From an uncultured Maribacter sp. (GTDB taxonomy: Bacteria > Bacteroidota > Bacteroidia > Flavobacteriales > Flavobacteriaceae), in NCBI GenBank assembly GCA_905479535.1, contig CAJQMW010000151.1:1-5377 (forward strand): a stretch of DNA of 5,377 nucleotides, read 5' to 3'. Within the stretch, counting starts at the first letter, position 1, and every line of letters starts with the position of its first letter. The position numbers were made by a program, and so were the translations under genes. The notes beneath the pieces are model-generated. The model was not told the DNA's origin. It did not search any database and saw nothing but the letters and a program-made list of their open reading frames with translations. Positions 1 to 5,377 of this stretch are shown in pieces.

Positions 1-963
1 TGGAATTCCGTTCATCACAGCAAGTGGACTTCTAAAAACCTGTCCCTTTAAATTGTAGAAATAATTGTTCGTTACCCAATGTCCCGTTCCTATTAGACGT
101 ACGCCCCCAATTTGTTCAGAATTCGTATCTCCGATAAAATAATTGCCGTCTATGATACAGTAGTTTCCGTGTCTTGTGACCAACGAGCTTTCACTCTTGT
201 AAAAGACATTATTCCGGAATTCATTGAAATTCGTTTTACTGGATATTACTTCAACTTCACCATTACATCGATCAAAGAAATTGTTGGCAACCAAGGTATA
301 GCTGGGTGCCATAGAAGTAAAACTGTTACCAATTTGGATGGTCTCGGCACTGGGCCCGCCTTTGGGAGGTCTCGGTCCAAAGTAGTTATTCGTGATTTTA
401 TGGTAATTCTTAATACTTTTATTTCCAGCCAAATCAACCCTAATAGTAGGGCCTCTATTTGATTTTCCAGCAACATAATTATGATCAACTTTGTTGTGAC
501 GACCTTTTAATAAGATCCATAAATCAGATTGATTTCTTTGGGCCTTGTTATAATCTAAAATAACACAGTTAGTAATATTAGAGTGGTTGGCAACCGTATC
601 TTGGTTGATGGCAAACTCAATAACCGCTCGGGAAGGAGACGAACCTTCAGTGAAAAACAAACCATTAACCACTAAGTGTTCCCCTCCAAGTTTTAAATCA
701 GATTTTCCCTTAACAAATACCTTTCCGGCAGTTTCTGCTTTAAGTGTAATGGGCTGTTTCTCGGTTCCATATCCTACAAACCGAATCTCAACATCGTTCC
801 AATCCCCATTTGCCATGACTATTTCATCTCCAGGAACTGCTTTGGCCAATGCCTCATCCAATTCAACAACATCCTTTACATAGATACCTTTGGAACCTGT
901 ATTTTTAGCACAAGAAAATAGTAACAGAACCGCGCTTAGTAGTAAGAAACTTTTTTTTATCAT
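1..963 (-). CDS. Family 6 polysaccharide lyase (alginate lyase / chondroitinase B fold), lipoprotein, 3' end missing
   Basis: Reading the minus strand from the ATG at 963 gives 321 uninterrupted codons to the window edge; an in-frame TAA at 973-975 just upstream fixes the start. Residues 1-18 form a lipoprotein signal: MIKK, a hydrophobic stretch, then lipobox LFSC with C18 as the lipidated cysteine, so the enzyme should be anchored in an envelope membrane. The rest has the Asn/Gly/aromatic-rich strand pattern of a right-handed parallel beta-helix (repeated NNYF, NNFF, NNVF, GNYF). The PL6 active-site block is present: CNGEVEVISSK holds the Ca2+-ligand pair E236 and E238 and the catalytic Lys K243, and VTRHGN supplies the catalytic Arg R264. 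The spacings E-x-E, +7 to Lys and +21 to Arg match those I recall for AlyGC and chondroitinase B. PL6 enzymes cleave uronate polysaccharides by beta-elimination. Alginate is the likelier substrate in a flavobacterium, but substrate cannot be read from the sequence. PL6 proteins usually exceed 450 residues, so at least a quarter is missing. Confidence 0.93.
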   Translation of the reverse strand, partial: MIKKSFLLLSAVLLLFSCAKNTGSKGIYVKDVVELDEALAKAVPGDEIVMANGDWNDVEIRFVGYGTEKQPITLKAETAGKVFVKGKSDLKLGGEHLVVNGLFFTEGSSPSRAVIEFAINQDTVANHSNITNCVILDYNKAQRNQSDLWILLKGRHNKVDHNYVAGKSNRGPTIRVDLAGNKSIKNYHKITNNYFGPRPPKGGPSAETIQIGNSFTSMAPSYTLVANNFFDRCNGEVEVISSKTNFNEFRNNVFYKSESSLVTRHGNYCIIDGNYFIGDTNSEQIGGVRLIGTGHWVTNNYFYNLKGQVFRSPLAVMNGIP

Positions 964-1011
964 TTCAATTTTTTATGATGATATTGTTTAATGAACTCAT
1001 TTCACTCTCTG

Positions 1012-1512
1012 TTACCCGTATTTTCGGGCTAGATATTTTAAGATGGTATCCACAGTTTCCCCTTGCGAATAGTCCATGTTGATGGTTAAGGCCCGTTTGG
1101 GGACTTCGAGTGCTTCAAAATCCGACTTAAGTACTGAAACAGGTCGGTCAAGAGCACTATTTTCTTCCAAGCGTTGGGCGATATTGTCGTAGGTGTCGTT
1201 CATAAATACCCAATCCAATTCATAATCGGTACTGGCCGTCAACCTTTTGCGATGTTCTTTCTTCAATATTGAACAGGAAATTACACAACCTTTTTGAGTA
1301 GATTGAGTCTCAATCAACCCTTCAACAGAAGTCAACCATTTTTCAAAATCGATATCTTGCGGAAGGGAACCTTCAGGTATATCTTTAATGGCAAAAAGCT
1401 TATCCACATCATAGAACGGAACTTCCAATCTTTGGGCTACCTTTTGACCCACTGCGCTCTTTCCTGTACCGCAAACGCCAACGAGAATGACTATATGATT
1501 ACTATTTTTCAT
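1012..1512 (-). CDS. Gluconokinase-family P-loop carbohydrate kinase
   Basis: This 166-residue cytoplasmic protein has the length and order of GntK/IdnK gluconokinases, which make 6-phosphogluconate from gluconate and ATP. Walker A is GVCGTGKS at residues 12-19 with K18 and S19. It is followed by VPFYDVDKLF (about 32-40), matching the family's PFYDADDFH region. Next come DIDFEKWL (53-60), SCSILKKEHRKRL (79-91; family form ACSALKxxYRxxLR), RLEENS (114-119) and SVLKSDFEALEVP (126-138; family form LLxSQFxxLExP). Oddities: the His of the DDxH motif and the Arg of DxDR are replaced (L39-F40 region and F56), so the acceptor may not be gluconate. I prefer the ATG at 1512 over an in-frame codon at 1575. 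The 1575 start would lie upstream of the predicted -7 element, and the protein begins normally with MKNSNHIVILVG. The gene lies 48 bp upstream of the PL6 lyase on the same strand, suggesting a shared transcript and a role in processing a lyase-derived sugar acid. Fold and family are fairly sure; substrate is not. Confidence 0.82.
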   Translation of the reverse strand: MKNSNHIVILVGVCGTGKSAVGQKVAQRLEVPFYDVDKLFAIKDIPEGSLPQDIDFEKWLTSVEGLIETQSTQKGCVISCSILKKEHRKRLTASTDYELDWVFMNDTYDNIAQRLEENSALDRPVSVLKSDFEALEVPKRALTINMDYSQGETVDTILKYLARKYG

Positions 1513-1525
1513 ATAAAATTTAAAA

Positions 1526-1550
1526 TTGGTTAACCAGTTTGGTTTACCAA
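1526..1550. promoter_or_regulatory. Tandem TTGGTTwACCA palindromes, putative GntR/FadR-type operator
   Basis: TTGGTTAACCA (1526-1536) contains the perfect palindrome GGTTAACC. It is repeated 13 bp further on as TTGGTTTACCA (1539-1549), which sits inside a 14-bp imperfect inverted repeat at 1538-1551. The shape resembles the TTGGTnnACCAA sites of FadR/UxuR-like GntR regulators, which often control uronate catabolism. The second copy overlaps the minus-strand -7 element and the plus-strand -33 region, so a bound protein could repress both promoters. The repeats are seen directly; the regulator family is an inference. Confidence 0.45.
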
Positions 1551-1565
1551 AAATACGTATATTTG
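1538..1565 (+). promoter_or_regulatory. Candidate promoter for the TIM-barrel/RraA operon
   Basis: TATATTTG (1558-1565) is a full match to the TAnnTTTG -7 element, with TTTG at 1538-1541 as a possible -33 element. The 16-base spacer is shorter than usual, so this is weaker than the opposing promoter. Transcription would start near 1572, leaving a leader of about 50 bases before the ATG at 1624. The two -7 elements of the opposing promoters are separated by only 2 bp. Confidence 0.45.
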
Positions 1566-1577
1566 TCAGATACACAA
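1548..1577 (-). promoter_or_regulatory. Bacteroidota-type promoter for the kinase-PL6 transcript
   Basis: On the minus strand, TTG (1577-1575) is followed by exactly 19 bases and TATTTTTG (1555-1548), a full match to the Bacteroidota pattern TTG-N19-TAnnTTTG. Transcription should start near 1541, giving a leader of about 30 bases before the ATG at 1512. This placement argues against the longer kinase ORF starting at 1575. Confidence 0.65.
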
Positions 1578-1623
1578 GTTTTTAACATATATTCCGTGTC
1601 TAATAGTCATCAAAAACTTGATT

Positions 1624-2592
1624 ATGAAAGAAGCTGATAAAACAATTTCAAGAAGAAGATTTACCAAATTATCCGCTGCAGCCATAGGCAGTATGCCGTT
1701 AATGGGATTTAGCAATCCTCTTTTTAGGGCAAATACAATATCAAAAAATGACCTCTCTGTTAGCTTGTTTTCTAAACATTTGCAATTTCTCGATTATAAC
1801 GAAATGGCGGCAGCAGCAGCCGAAATGGGTTTCGATGGACTGGATTTGACGGTACGGCCAAAGGGCCATGTATTACCGGAAAGGGTAGCCGATGATTTGC
1901 CAAAGGTAGTTGCTGCGATGAAGAAATATGGCATGAATCCCGGAATGATGACAACGAACGTTTGGGATACGAACAACCCGGAAGAAAAATTGGTTTTAGA
2001 AACGGCAAGTACCTTGGGATTTACACATTACCGTACGGCCTGGCTAAAATATCCAGAAGATAGAACTATCGCAGAGAGTCAAGCTATTTATGGAAAGCAA
2101 GCTACTGCATTGGAGTTGCTAAATAAAGAATTAGGATTAATCGGTTGCTATCAAAACCATGCCGGAAATCATGTAGGCGCACCCATTTGGGACCTCTTAC
2201 CAATTTTGGAGGCGACCAACAATAAACACATCGGAGCACAATACGATATTAGGCACGCTGTAGTGGAGGGAGGTAGTAGTTGGGAACTTAGTTTAAGACG
2301 GATTAAACCGTTTATAAAATCATTAGTCATCAAAGACTTTAAATGGGGAATACTTGATGGAAAGTGGCAATTAATCAATACTCCATTGGGAGAAGGAATG
2401 GTCGATTTTAACCGCTACTTTTCGCTGCTTAAAAAGTATGAAATCAATGTACCTGTTTCCTTGCATTTGGAATACGAATTGGGCGGAGCTGAACATGGAG
2501 CTATAGAAATTACAATAGATAAAAAGGAAGTTTTTGCCCAAATGAAAAAAGACCTTTCCTTTTTAAGAACTGAATGGGCCAAGGCCGACTAG
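1624..2592 (+). CDS. Tat-exported sugar phosphate isomerase/epimerase-superfamily TIM-barrel protein
   Basis: This 322-residue protein starts with a twin-arginine signal: SRRRFTK at 9-15 followed by a mildly hydrophobic, Ala/Gly/Met-rich stretch to about residue 37. It should fold in the cytoplasm and then be exported. The mature part is an AP-endonuclease-2-like TIM barrel, the fold of xylose isomerase-like, IolE-like and hydroxypyruvate isomerase-like enzymes. Visible landmarks are LFSKHLQFLDY (48-58), MGFDGLDLTVRP (68-79), CYQNHAG with H179, AQYDIRHA with D208 and H211, VIKDFKW with D238, PLGEGMVDF (254-262) and LHLEYE with E283. These match the usual positions of metal and substrate ligands, so a divalent-metal isomerase or epimerase is likely; the substrate is unknown. 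I use the ATG at 1624 rather than an in-frame TTG at 1618 because it leaves a normal Tat signal. The RraA-family gene follows after 16 bp. Despite the superfamily name, a phosphorylated substrate is unlikely outside the cytoplasm. Confidence 0.88.
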   Translation: MKEADKTISRRRFTKLSAAAIGSMPLMGFSNPLFRANTISKNDLSVSLFSKHLQFLDYNEMAAAAAEMGFDGLDLTVRPKGHVLPERVADDLPKVVAAMKKYGMNPGMMTTNVWDTNNPEEKLVLETASTLGFTHYRTAWLKYPEDRTIAESQAIYGKQATALELLNKELGLIGCYQNHAGNHVGAPIWDLLPILEATNNKHIGAQYDIRHAVVEGGSSWELSLRRIKPFIKSLVIKDFKWGILDGKWQLINTPLGEGMVDFNRYFSLLKKYEINVPVSLHLEYELGGAEHGAIEITIDKKEVFAQMKKDLSFLRTEWAKAD

Positions 2593-2608
2593 CAATCAAA
2601 ACAAAACT

Positions 2609-3322
2609 ATGTCATCATTATCAGATGCTACAAGAGAAAAATTTAAGTCAATCAGTACTGCAACAGTAGCCACCTGCTTGTTCAAAAAGGGATTGAAAAA
2701 TCAATTTATACAAGGGGTAAAACCGCTCCAAAAAGGTAGGCCAAATATGGTCGGGGAAGCTTTTACTTTGCGTTACATTCCGGCACGGGAAGATTTGAAT
2801 CCGATTACCGTGTTCAAAGATAAAAATCATCCGCAGCGGGTAGCTGTTGAACAATGTCCTGAGGGAAGTGTCATGGTCATTGATAGCAGGAAAGATGCCC
2901 GGGCAGCTTCCGCAGGTTCCATTTTGGTCACTCGGTTAATGGTTAGAGGCTCTGCCGGCATCGTAACTGATGGCGGTTTTCGGGATTCCGCCGAAATTGC
3001 GGCTCTTGACTTTTCATCTTATCATCATACACCATCAGCACCAACAAATTTAACCCTACATCAAGCCCTTGATATTAATGTTCCCATTGGTTGCGGGGAT
3101 GTCGCCGTTTTTCCAGGGGATGTTATTCTTGGGGACGATGATGGGGTGATGGTTATTCCGGCCCATTTGGCCGATGAAGTAGCCGAGGAGTGTACTGAAA
3201 TGACGTTGTTCGAGAACTTTGTTTTGGAACAGGTTCAGAATGGAAAATCAATTGTTGGATTGTATCCCCTTACAGATGAAAAAATACGGAGCGAGTTTGG
3301 CGTGTGGAAGGAAGGAAAATAA
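2609..3322 (+). CDS. RraA-family protein (HMG/CHA aldolase or oxaloacetate decarboxylase-like)
   Basis: This 237-residue protein has no signal peptide and should be cytoplasmic. It shows the RraA/HMG-CHA aldolase fold. STATVATCLFKKG (16-28) is the N-terminal signature, usually ST..v.DAL...G. The AASAGSILVTRLMVRGSAGIVTDGG stretch ends at D121-G123 and is followed by F124-R125-D126. The block GDVILGDDDGVMVIP (170-184) is characteristic of the C-terminal part. R125 and D126 correspond to the catalytic Arg and metal-binding Asp of the class II pyruvate aldolases in this family, which cleave 4-hydroxy-4-methyl-2-oxoglutarate-type keto acids or decarboxylate oxaloacetate. That supports an active enzyme rather than a true RraA inhibitor of RNase E, which is about 160 residues long. 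The gene is 16 bp behind the Tat-exported TIM barrel, so the two are probably co-transcribed; a keto-acid cleavage step in the same pathway is a reasonable guess. Only 4 bp separate its stop from the stop of the convergent response regulator. Confidence 0.86.
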   Translation: MSSLSDATREKFKSISTATVATCLFKKGLKNQFIQGVKPLQKGRPNMVGEAFTLRYIPAREDLNPITVFKDKNHPQRVAVEQCPEGSVMVIDSRKDARAASAGSILVTRLMVRGSAGIVTDGGFRDSAEIAALDFSSYHHTPSAPTNLTLHQALDINVPIGCGDVAVFPGDVILGDDDGVMVIPAHLADEVAEECTEMTLFENFVLEQVQNGKSIVGLYPLTDEKIRSEFGVWKEGK

Positions 3323-3326
3323 TTTA

Positions 3327-4004
3327 TTAAAACAACTCCCCCTTCACAACATCATAATAACTATCACTAACAGGAATTTCCACATCGCCAAGCAAAAGAT
3401 CCCTTCCCTTAAGCCCAGTAACCATTTGTCGGTTTACGATATAAGAGCGATGTACACGTATAAAAAGTGAGCTGGGCAGTACTTTTTCCAAGGCTTTTAA
3501 CGACTGGTTGCTCATGATTTTTTTATCGGCCATATGGTAATTCACATATTCACTATCACTTTCGATATAGTGGATATCAGCGTATTTTAATTTATGAAGG
3601 TCGTAGCCAGATTTTACGGTGAGTGTATCTTCTGTGGTTTTGGTTTCTCCTGTAGCTTTTGCTTTGTTCACTGCTTTTAGAAACCGCTCAAAAGTGATGG
3701 GTTTTAAAAGATAATCTAAAGCGTTAAGTTCATAACCTTCCAAAGCGTATTCCGAATAAGCCGTGGTAAAGATAATCTGTGTTTCAGCGGTAATCATTTT
3801 CGCGAAATCAGTACCTTTAATTTCGGGCATTTGAATGTCTAGAAATAGTAAGTCCACCTTAGTTCCACGCATGAGGTTCATGGCTTCAACGGGGCCTTCA
3901 GCACTTCCAACCAGTTCTAAAAAATCCAGTTTTGCGATGTAGCTTTCTAGCAAGGCTCTAGCAAGTTCTTCGTCATCGACCACTAAACATTTAAGCTTTT
4001 CCAT
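3327..4004 (-). CDS. LytTR-family response regulator
   Basis: This 225-residue protein has a receiver domain (about 1-118) and a LytTR DNA-binding domain (about 127-225). Receiver residues are all present: acidic pocket D10-D11-E12, phospho-acceptor D56 in FLDIQMP, the Thr of TTAY at 80-83, and K101 in LLKP. The LytTR part has the usual IHYIESDSEYVNYH (144-157), MSNQSLKALEKVLP (164-177) and FIRVHRSYIVN (181-191) segments; the last carries the conserved basic residues R183, H185 and R186. Proteins of this type bind pairs of short direct repeats one face apart on DNA. The gene is the second in a two-gene unit; its ATG lies inside the kinase gene (14-bp overlap), implying coupled translation. 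The best candidate target in view is the repeat pair at 5121-5150 upstream of the divergent lipoprotein gene. The cognate pairing is very secure; the regulon is inferred. Confidence 0.96.
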   Translation of the reverse strand: MEKLKCLVVDDEELARALLESYIAKLDFLELVGSAEGPVEAMNLMRGTKVDLLFLDIQMPEIKGTDFAKMITAETQIIFTTAYSEYALEGYELNALDYLLKPITFERFLKAVNKAKATGETKTTEDTLTVKSGYDLHKLKYADIHYIESDSEYVNYHMADKKIMSNQSLKALEKVLPSSLFIRVHRSYIVNRQMVTGLKGRDLLLGDVEIPVSDSYYDVVKGELF

Positions 4005-5031
4005 TGACTTTTATCTTAAGTAACACCTTAAAGTTAGTGCCATTATCATCAATTTTCAAATCGTGTTCTTGGGGATATAGAATCTCCAATCTTCGTTTCA
4101 CATTTTCAAGACCGATTCCGCCAACTTCATCTTTTTGAATCGTTTCTTGGGGAATGCTATTTTCCATTTCAAATTGAATCTCTGATTTGGTAGCTTGAAT
4201 TTTTATCCTAATAAAAGCGCCTTTTCTTTTTTCGATATTGCTATGCTTCAAAGCGTTTTCCATAAAGGGAATGAATAACATAGGCGCAACACGAATGGAG
4301 CCATCCTGAATATCAAAATCGGTTGTAATCGGATACGGCACACTACTTTTCAGGGCGTGTAACTTGATATAGTTCTCCATATAGGTTACTTCCTTGGACA
4401 AGGGCACCCATTCTTGCTCACATTCATATAACACGTAACGCAACATATCGGATAAGTAACTGATACTTTGCTGGGTTTTATCTGAATCGATGACCGAAAG
4501 TGCATAAATATTGTTCAACGAATTAAACAGAAAATGCGGATTAATCTGTGATTTCAGGAGCTTTAATTCGGTCTGCAAAGCCTCATTTTTGTTCTTGACG
4601 GTTTCTTCTTCTTTCTTTTGTGCGAACCAAAAGGTTTCTAAAAAAGTAGCGAGAATATAAGATAGCGCGAGTATTAGACCATGAATGAAGAATTGTGAAG
4701 GCGCTCTATTCGGAGGTGGCATTTTAGGCATGCCATCCATTTCTGGACCAAGTGGTCTCGGCGGTTGGCCCCCTGCTGAAAAGTTAAATGAAATCCAGGC
4801 AAAAATGGCAATCGCCGCAACGGAAACCAAGCCGAAATAGCTATATTTTTTCCTAAAAAGCAAGGTTGGTGCAGCGTAAAATATCAAGCCGGCGAGCAGG
4901 ATAATTTGAAAAACAAAGGCTAAACCATTACCCGTAATAAACTTAGTGTTTGCACCTTCAACGAGCCAAAGTGCGCTCCAAATTCCGAGCCATAATATTA
5001 CCTGGAAAAAAAATCTATTAGCCTTGGTCAT
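3991..5031 (-). CDS. LytS-type membrane sensor histidine kinase (HisKA_7TM-less, four-helix, PF06580 type)
   Basis: This 346-residue inner-membrane kinase has four predicted membrane helices (about 8-25, 37-57, 64-85 and 113-135) and then a coiled linker (138-160, rich in Glu and Lys). The His_kinase domain follows with LKSQINPHFLFNSLNNIYAL; H166 is the phosphorylated histidine. The ATPase part has the N-box FMENALKH (256-263, N259) and the G-box GGIGLENVKRRL (304-315). There is no separate sensor domain. With the N-terminus inside, the loop at about 86-112 faces the periplasm; it is unusually rich in Pro, Gly and Met (PPRPLGPEMDGMPKMPPPNR) and is the main exposed part, so it may sense the signal. 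The gene is first of the pair and overlaps the response regulator gene by 14 bp. Upstream is a 190-bp divergent region shared with the EF-hand lipoprotein. Kinase identity is secure; the stimulus is unknown. Confidence 0.95.
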   Translation of the reverse strand: MTKANRFFFQVILWLGIWSALWLVEGANTKFITGNGLAFVFQIILLAGLIFYAAPTLLFRKKYSYFGLVSVAAIAIFAWISFNFSAGGQPPRPLGPEMDGMPKMPPPNRAPSQFFIHGLILALSYILATFLETFWFAQKKEEETVKNKNEALQTELKLLKSQINPHFLFNSLNNIYALSVIDSDKTQQSISYLSDMLRYVLYECEQEWVPLSKEVTYMENYIKLHALKSSVPYPITTDFDIQDGSIRVAPMLFIPFMENALKHSNIEKRKGAFIRIKIQATKSEIQFEMENSIPQETIQKDEVGGIGLENVKRRLEILYPQEHDLKIDDNGTNFKVLLKIKVNGKA

Positions 5032-5120
5032 GCTACAAATAAAAGCAAAATAAAATGAAACGTTTGTCGAAAATGACCAATGGAATATCCTGAAATAAAT
5101 CCTTTACAGAAGCTGTGCCG

Positions 5121-5150
5121 TCATTCACTTAATACAAACCAGTATTCACT
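5121..5150. promoter_or_regulatory. Putative LytTR operator: 9-bp direct repeats, 12-bp spacer
   Basis: TCATTCACT (5121-5129) and GTATTCACT (5142-5150) share the identical core ATTCACT, offset by exactly 21 bp, two turns of B-DNA. Known LytTR regulators such as AgrA bind two 9-bp repeats with a 12-bp spacer, the same geometry, although the base sequence differs from the AgrA-type consensus. The site lies in the divergent gap between the kinase and the lipoprotein, about 30 bp upstream of a possible -7 element for the lipoprotein, a normal place for an activator. Seen: repeats and spacing. Inferred: binding by the regulator encoded at 3327-4004. Confidence 0.5.
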
Positions 5151-5181
5151 GATTTCAGCCATTTTGTGTTTGACTAATACC

Positions 5182-5189
5182 CACCTTTG
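5182..5189 (+). promoter_or_regulatory. Weak -7 element for the EF-hand lipoprotein gene
   Basis: CACCTTTG matches TAnnTTTG at all but the first base. No well-spaced -33 element is visible (the nearest TTTG, 5163-5166, is 15 bases away). A poor core promoter with an operator-like repeat pair just upstream is what an activator-dependent promoter would look like. The start of transcription would be near 5195. Confidence 0.3.
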
Positions 5190-5221
5190 GCGTCAAATAA
5201 ACGTACTAAAAATAAATCGAC

Positions 5222-5377
5222 ATGAATAAAAGAACAATGAAATTAGGAGTATTAGTAATGGCAATTGGCCTATTGGCATCATGCAAAATGAATGCACAAA
5301 ATGATAGTAGCAGACAGGAACGAAAAGAGCGCCCTACTATAGAAGAACTCTTCAAGCAAATGGATGCCAACGAAGAT
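5222..5377 (+). CDS. Small EF-hand-type lipoprotein, N-terminal part only
   Basis: The ATG at 5222 opens a frame of 52 codons that runs off the window. Residues 1-21 are a lipoprotein signal: MNKRTMK, a hydrophobic core and lipobox LASC with C21 as the lipidated cysteine. A short polar linker rich in Asn, Ser, Arg and Glu follows (22-37). Then comes PTIEELFKQMDANED (38-52), an amphipathic helix leading into DANED, which fits positions 1, 3 and 5 of an EF-hand calcium loop (D48, N50, D52). The rest of the loop and any further EF-hands are beyond the edge, so calcium binding is likely but unproven. A second in-frame ATG at 5237 (M6) would also leave a workable signal. The gene is divergent from the LytS/LytTR pair and has the putative LytTR operator upstream, so it may start the regulated unit. 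It acts in the cell envelope; its role is unknown. Confidence 0.8.
   Translation, partial: MNKRTMKLGVLVMAIGLLASCKMNAQNDSSRQERKERPTIEELFKQMDANED

Noticed and set aside
112..883. Plus-strand open frames opposite the PL6 gene (112-462 and 587-883)
   Set aside because: They lie antisense to a continuous frame with clear PL6 catalytic motifs and a lipoprotein signal, and their translations resemble no family I recognise.
964..1011. Separate promoter or terminator between the kinase and PL6 genes
   Set aside because: No hairpin and no TAnnTTTG element with a spaced TTG was seen in these 48 bases; read-through is simpler.
1513..1575. Longer kinase start at 1575 adding 21 residues
   Set aside because: The extra stretch covers the consensus -7 element and the palindromes, and the family's N-terminus aligns with the ATG at 1512.
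1618..1623. TTG start for the TIM-barrel gene
   Set aside because: An ATG lies two codons later and gives a normal Tat signal; nothing favours the TTG.
3315..3330. AATAA-T-TTATT inverted repeat at the convergent junction as a terminator
   Set aside because: A 5-bp stem of A-T pairs only is too weak for an intrinsic terminator and is expected by chance in AT-rich DNA.
5046..5053. TTATTTTG on the minus strand as a -7 element for the kinase gene
   Set aside because: One mismatch, no well-placed -33 element, and a leader of only a few bases before the ATG at 5031.

Overview
This 5.4 kb window looks like chromosomal DNA from a Bacteroidota bacterium, most likely a marine flavobacterium. It is AT-rich, and the starts lack Shine-Dalgarno sequences. 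Upstream regions carry the TAnnTTTG (-7) element typical of the phylum. The gene content also fits: a lipoprotein polysaccharide lyase, a LytS/LytTR pair and a small EF-hand lipoprotein. No RNA gene, insertion sequence or CRISPR array was seen. The longest non-coding stretch is 190 bp.

Left region (1-1512, minus strand): a gluconokinase-family P-loop kinase is followed after 48 bp by a family 6 polysaccharide lyase (PL6, alginate lyase/chondroitinase B fold). The lyase runs off the left edge with its catalytic core intact. The order and spacing suggest one transcript. It looks like the edge of a uronate-polysaccharide (probably alginate) utilisation locus.

Control region (1513-1623): a near-ideal minus-strand promoter and a weaker plus-strand promoter lie back to back, with -7 elements 2 bp apart. 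They overlap tandem TTGGTTwACCA palindromes that resemble GntR/FadR-type operators. This is the most information-dense short stretch in the left half.

Middle region (1624-3322, plus strand): a Tat-exported TIM-barrel protein of the sugar phosphate isomerase/epimerase superfamily is followed after 16 bp by an RraA-family (HMG/CHA-aldolase-like) protein. They probably form a two-gene operon for an unidentified sugar-acid or keto-acid step. One product is predicted outside the cytoplasm and the other inside.

Right region (3327-5377): a LytS-type histidine kinase and its LytTR response regulator overlap by 14 bp on the minus strand and converge on the RraA gene with only 4 bp between stops. Divergent from the kinase is the start of a small lipoprotein with an EF-hand loop, cut by the window end. 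The 190-bp gap between them contains two 9-bp direct repeats with a 12-bp spacer (21-bp period). This is the geometry of LytTR operators, so the lipoprotein gene is the obvious candidate target of the two-component system.
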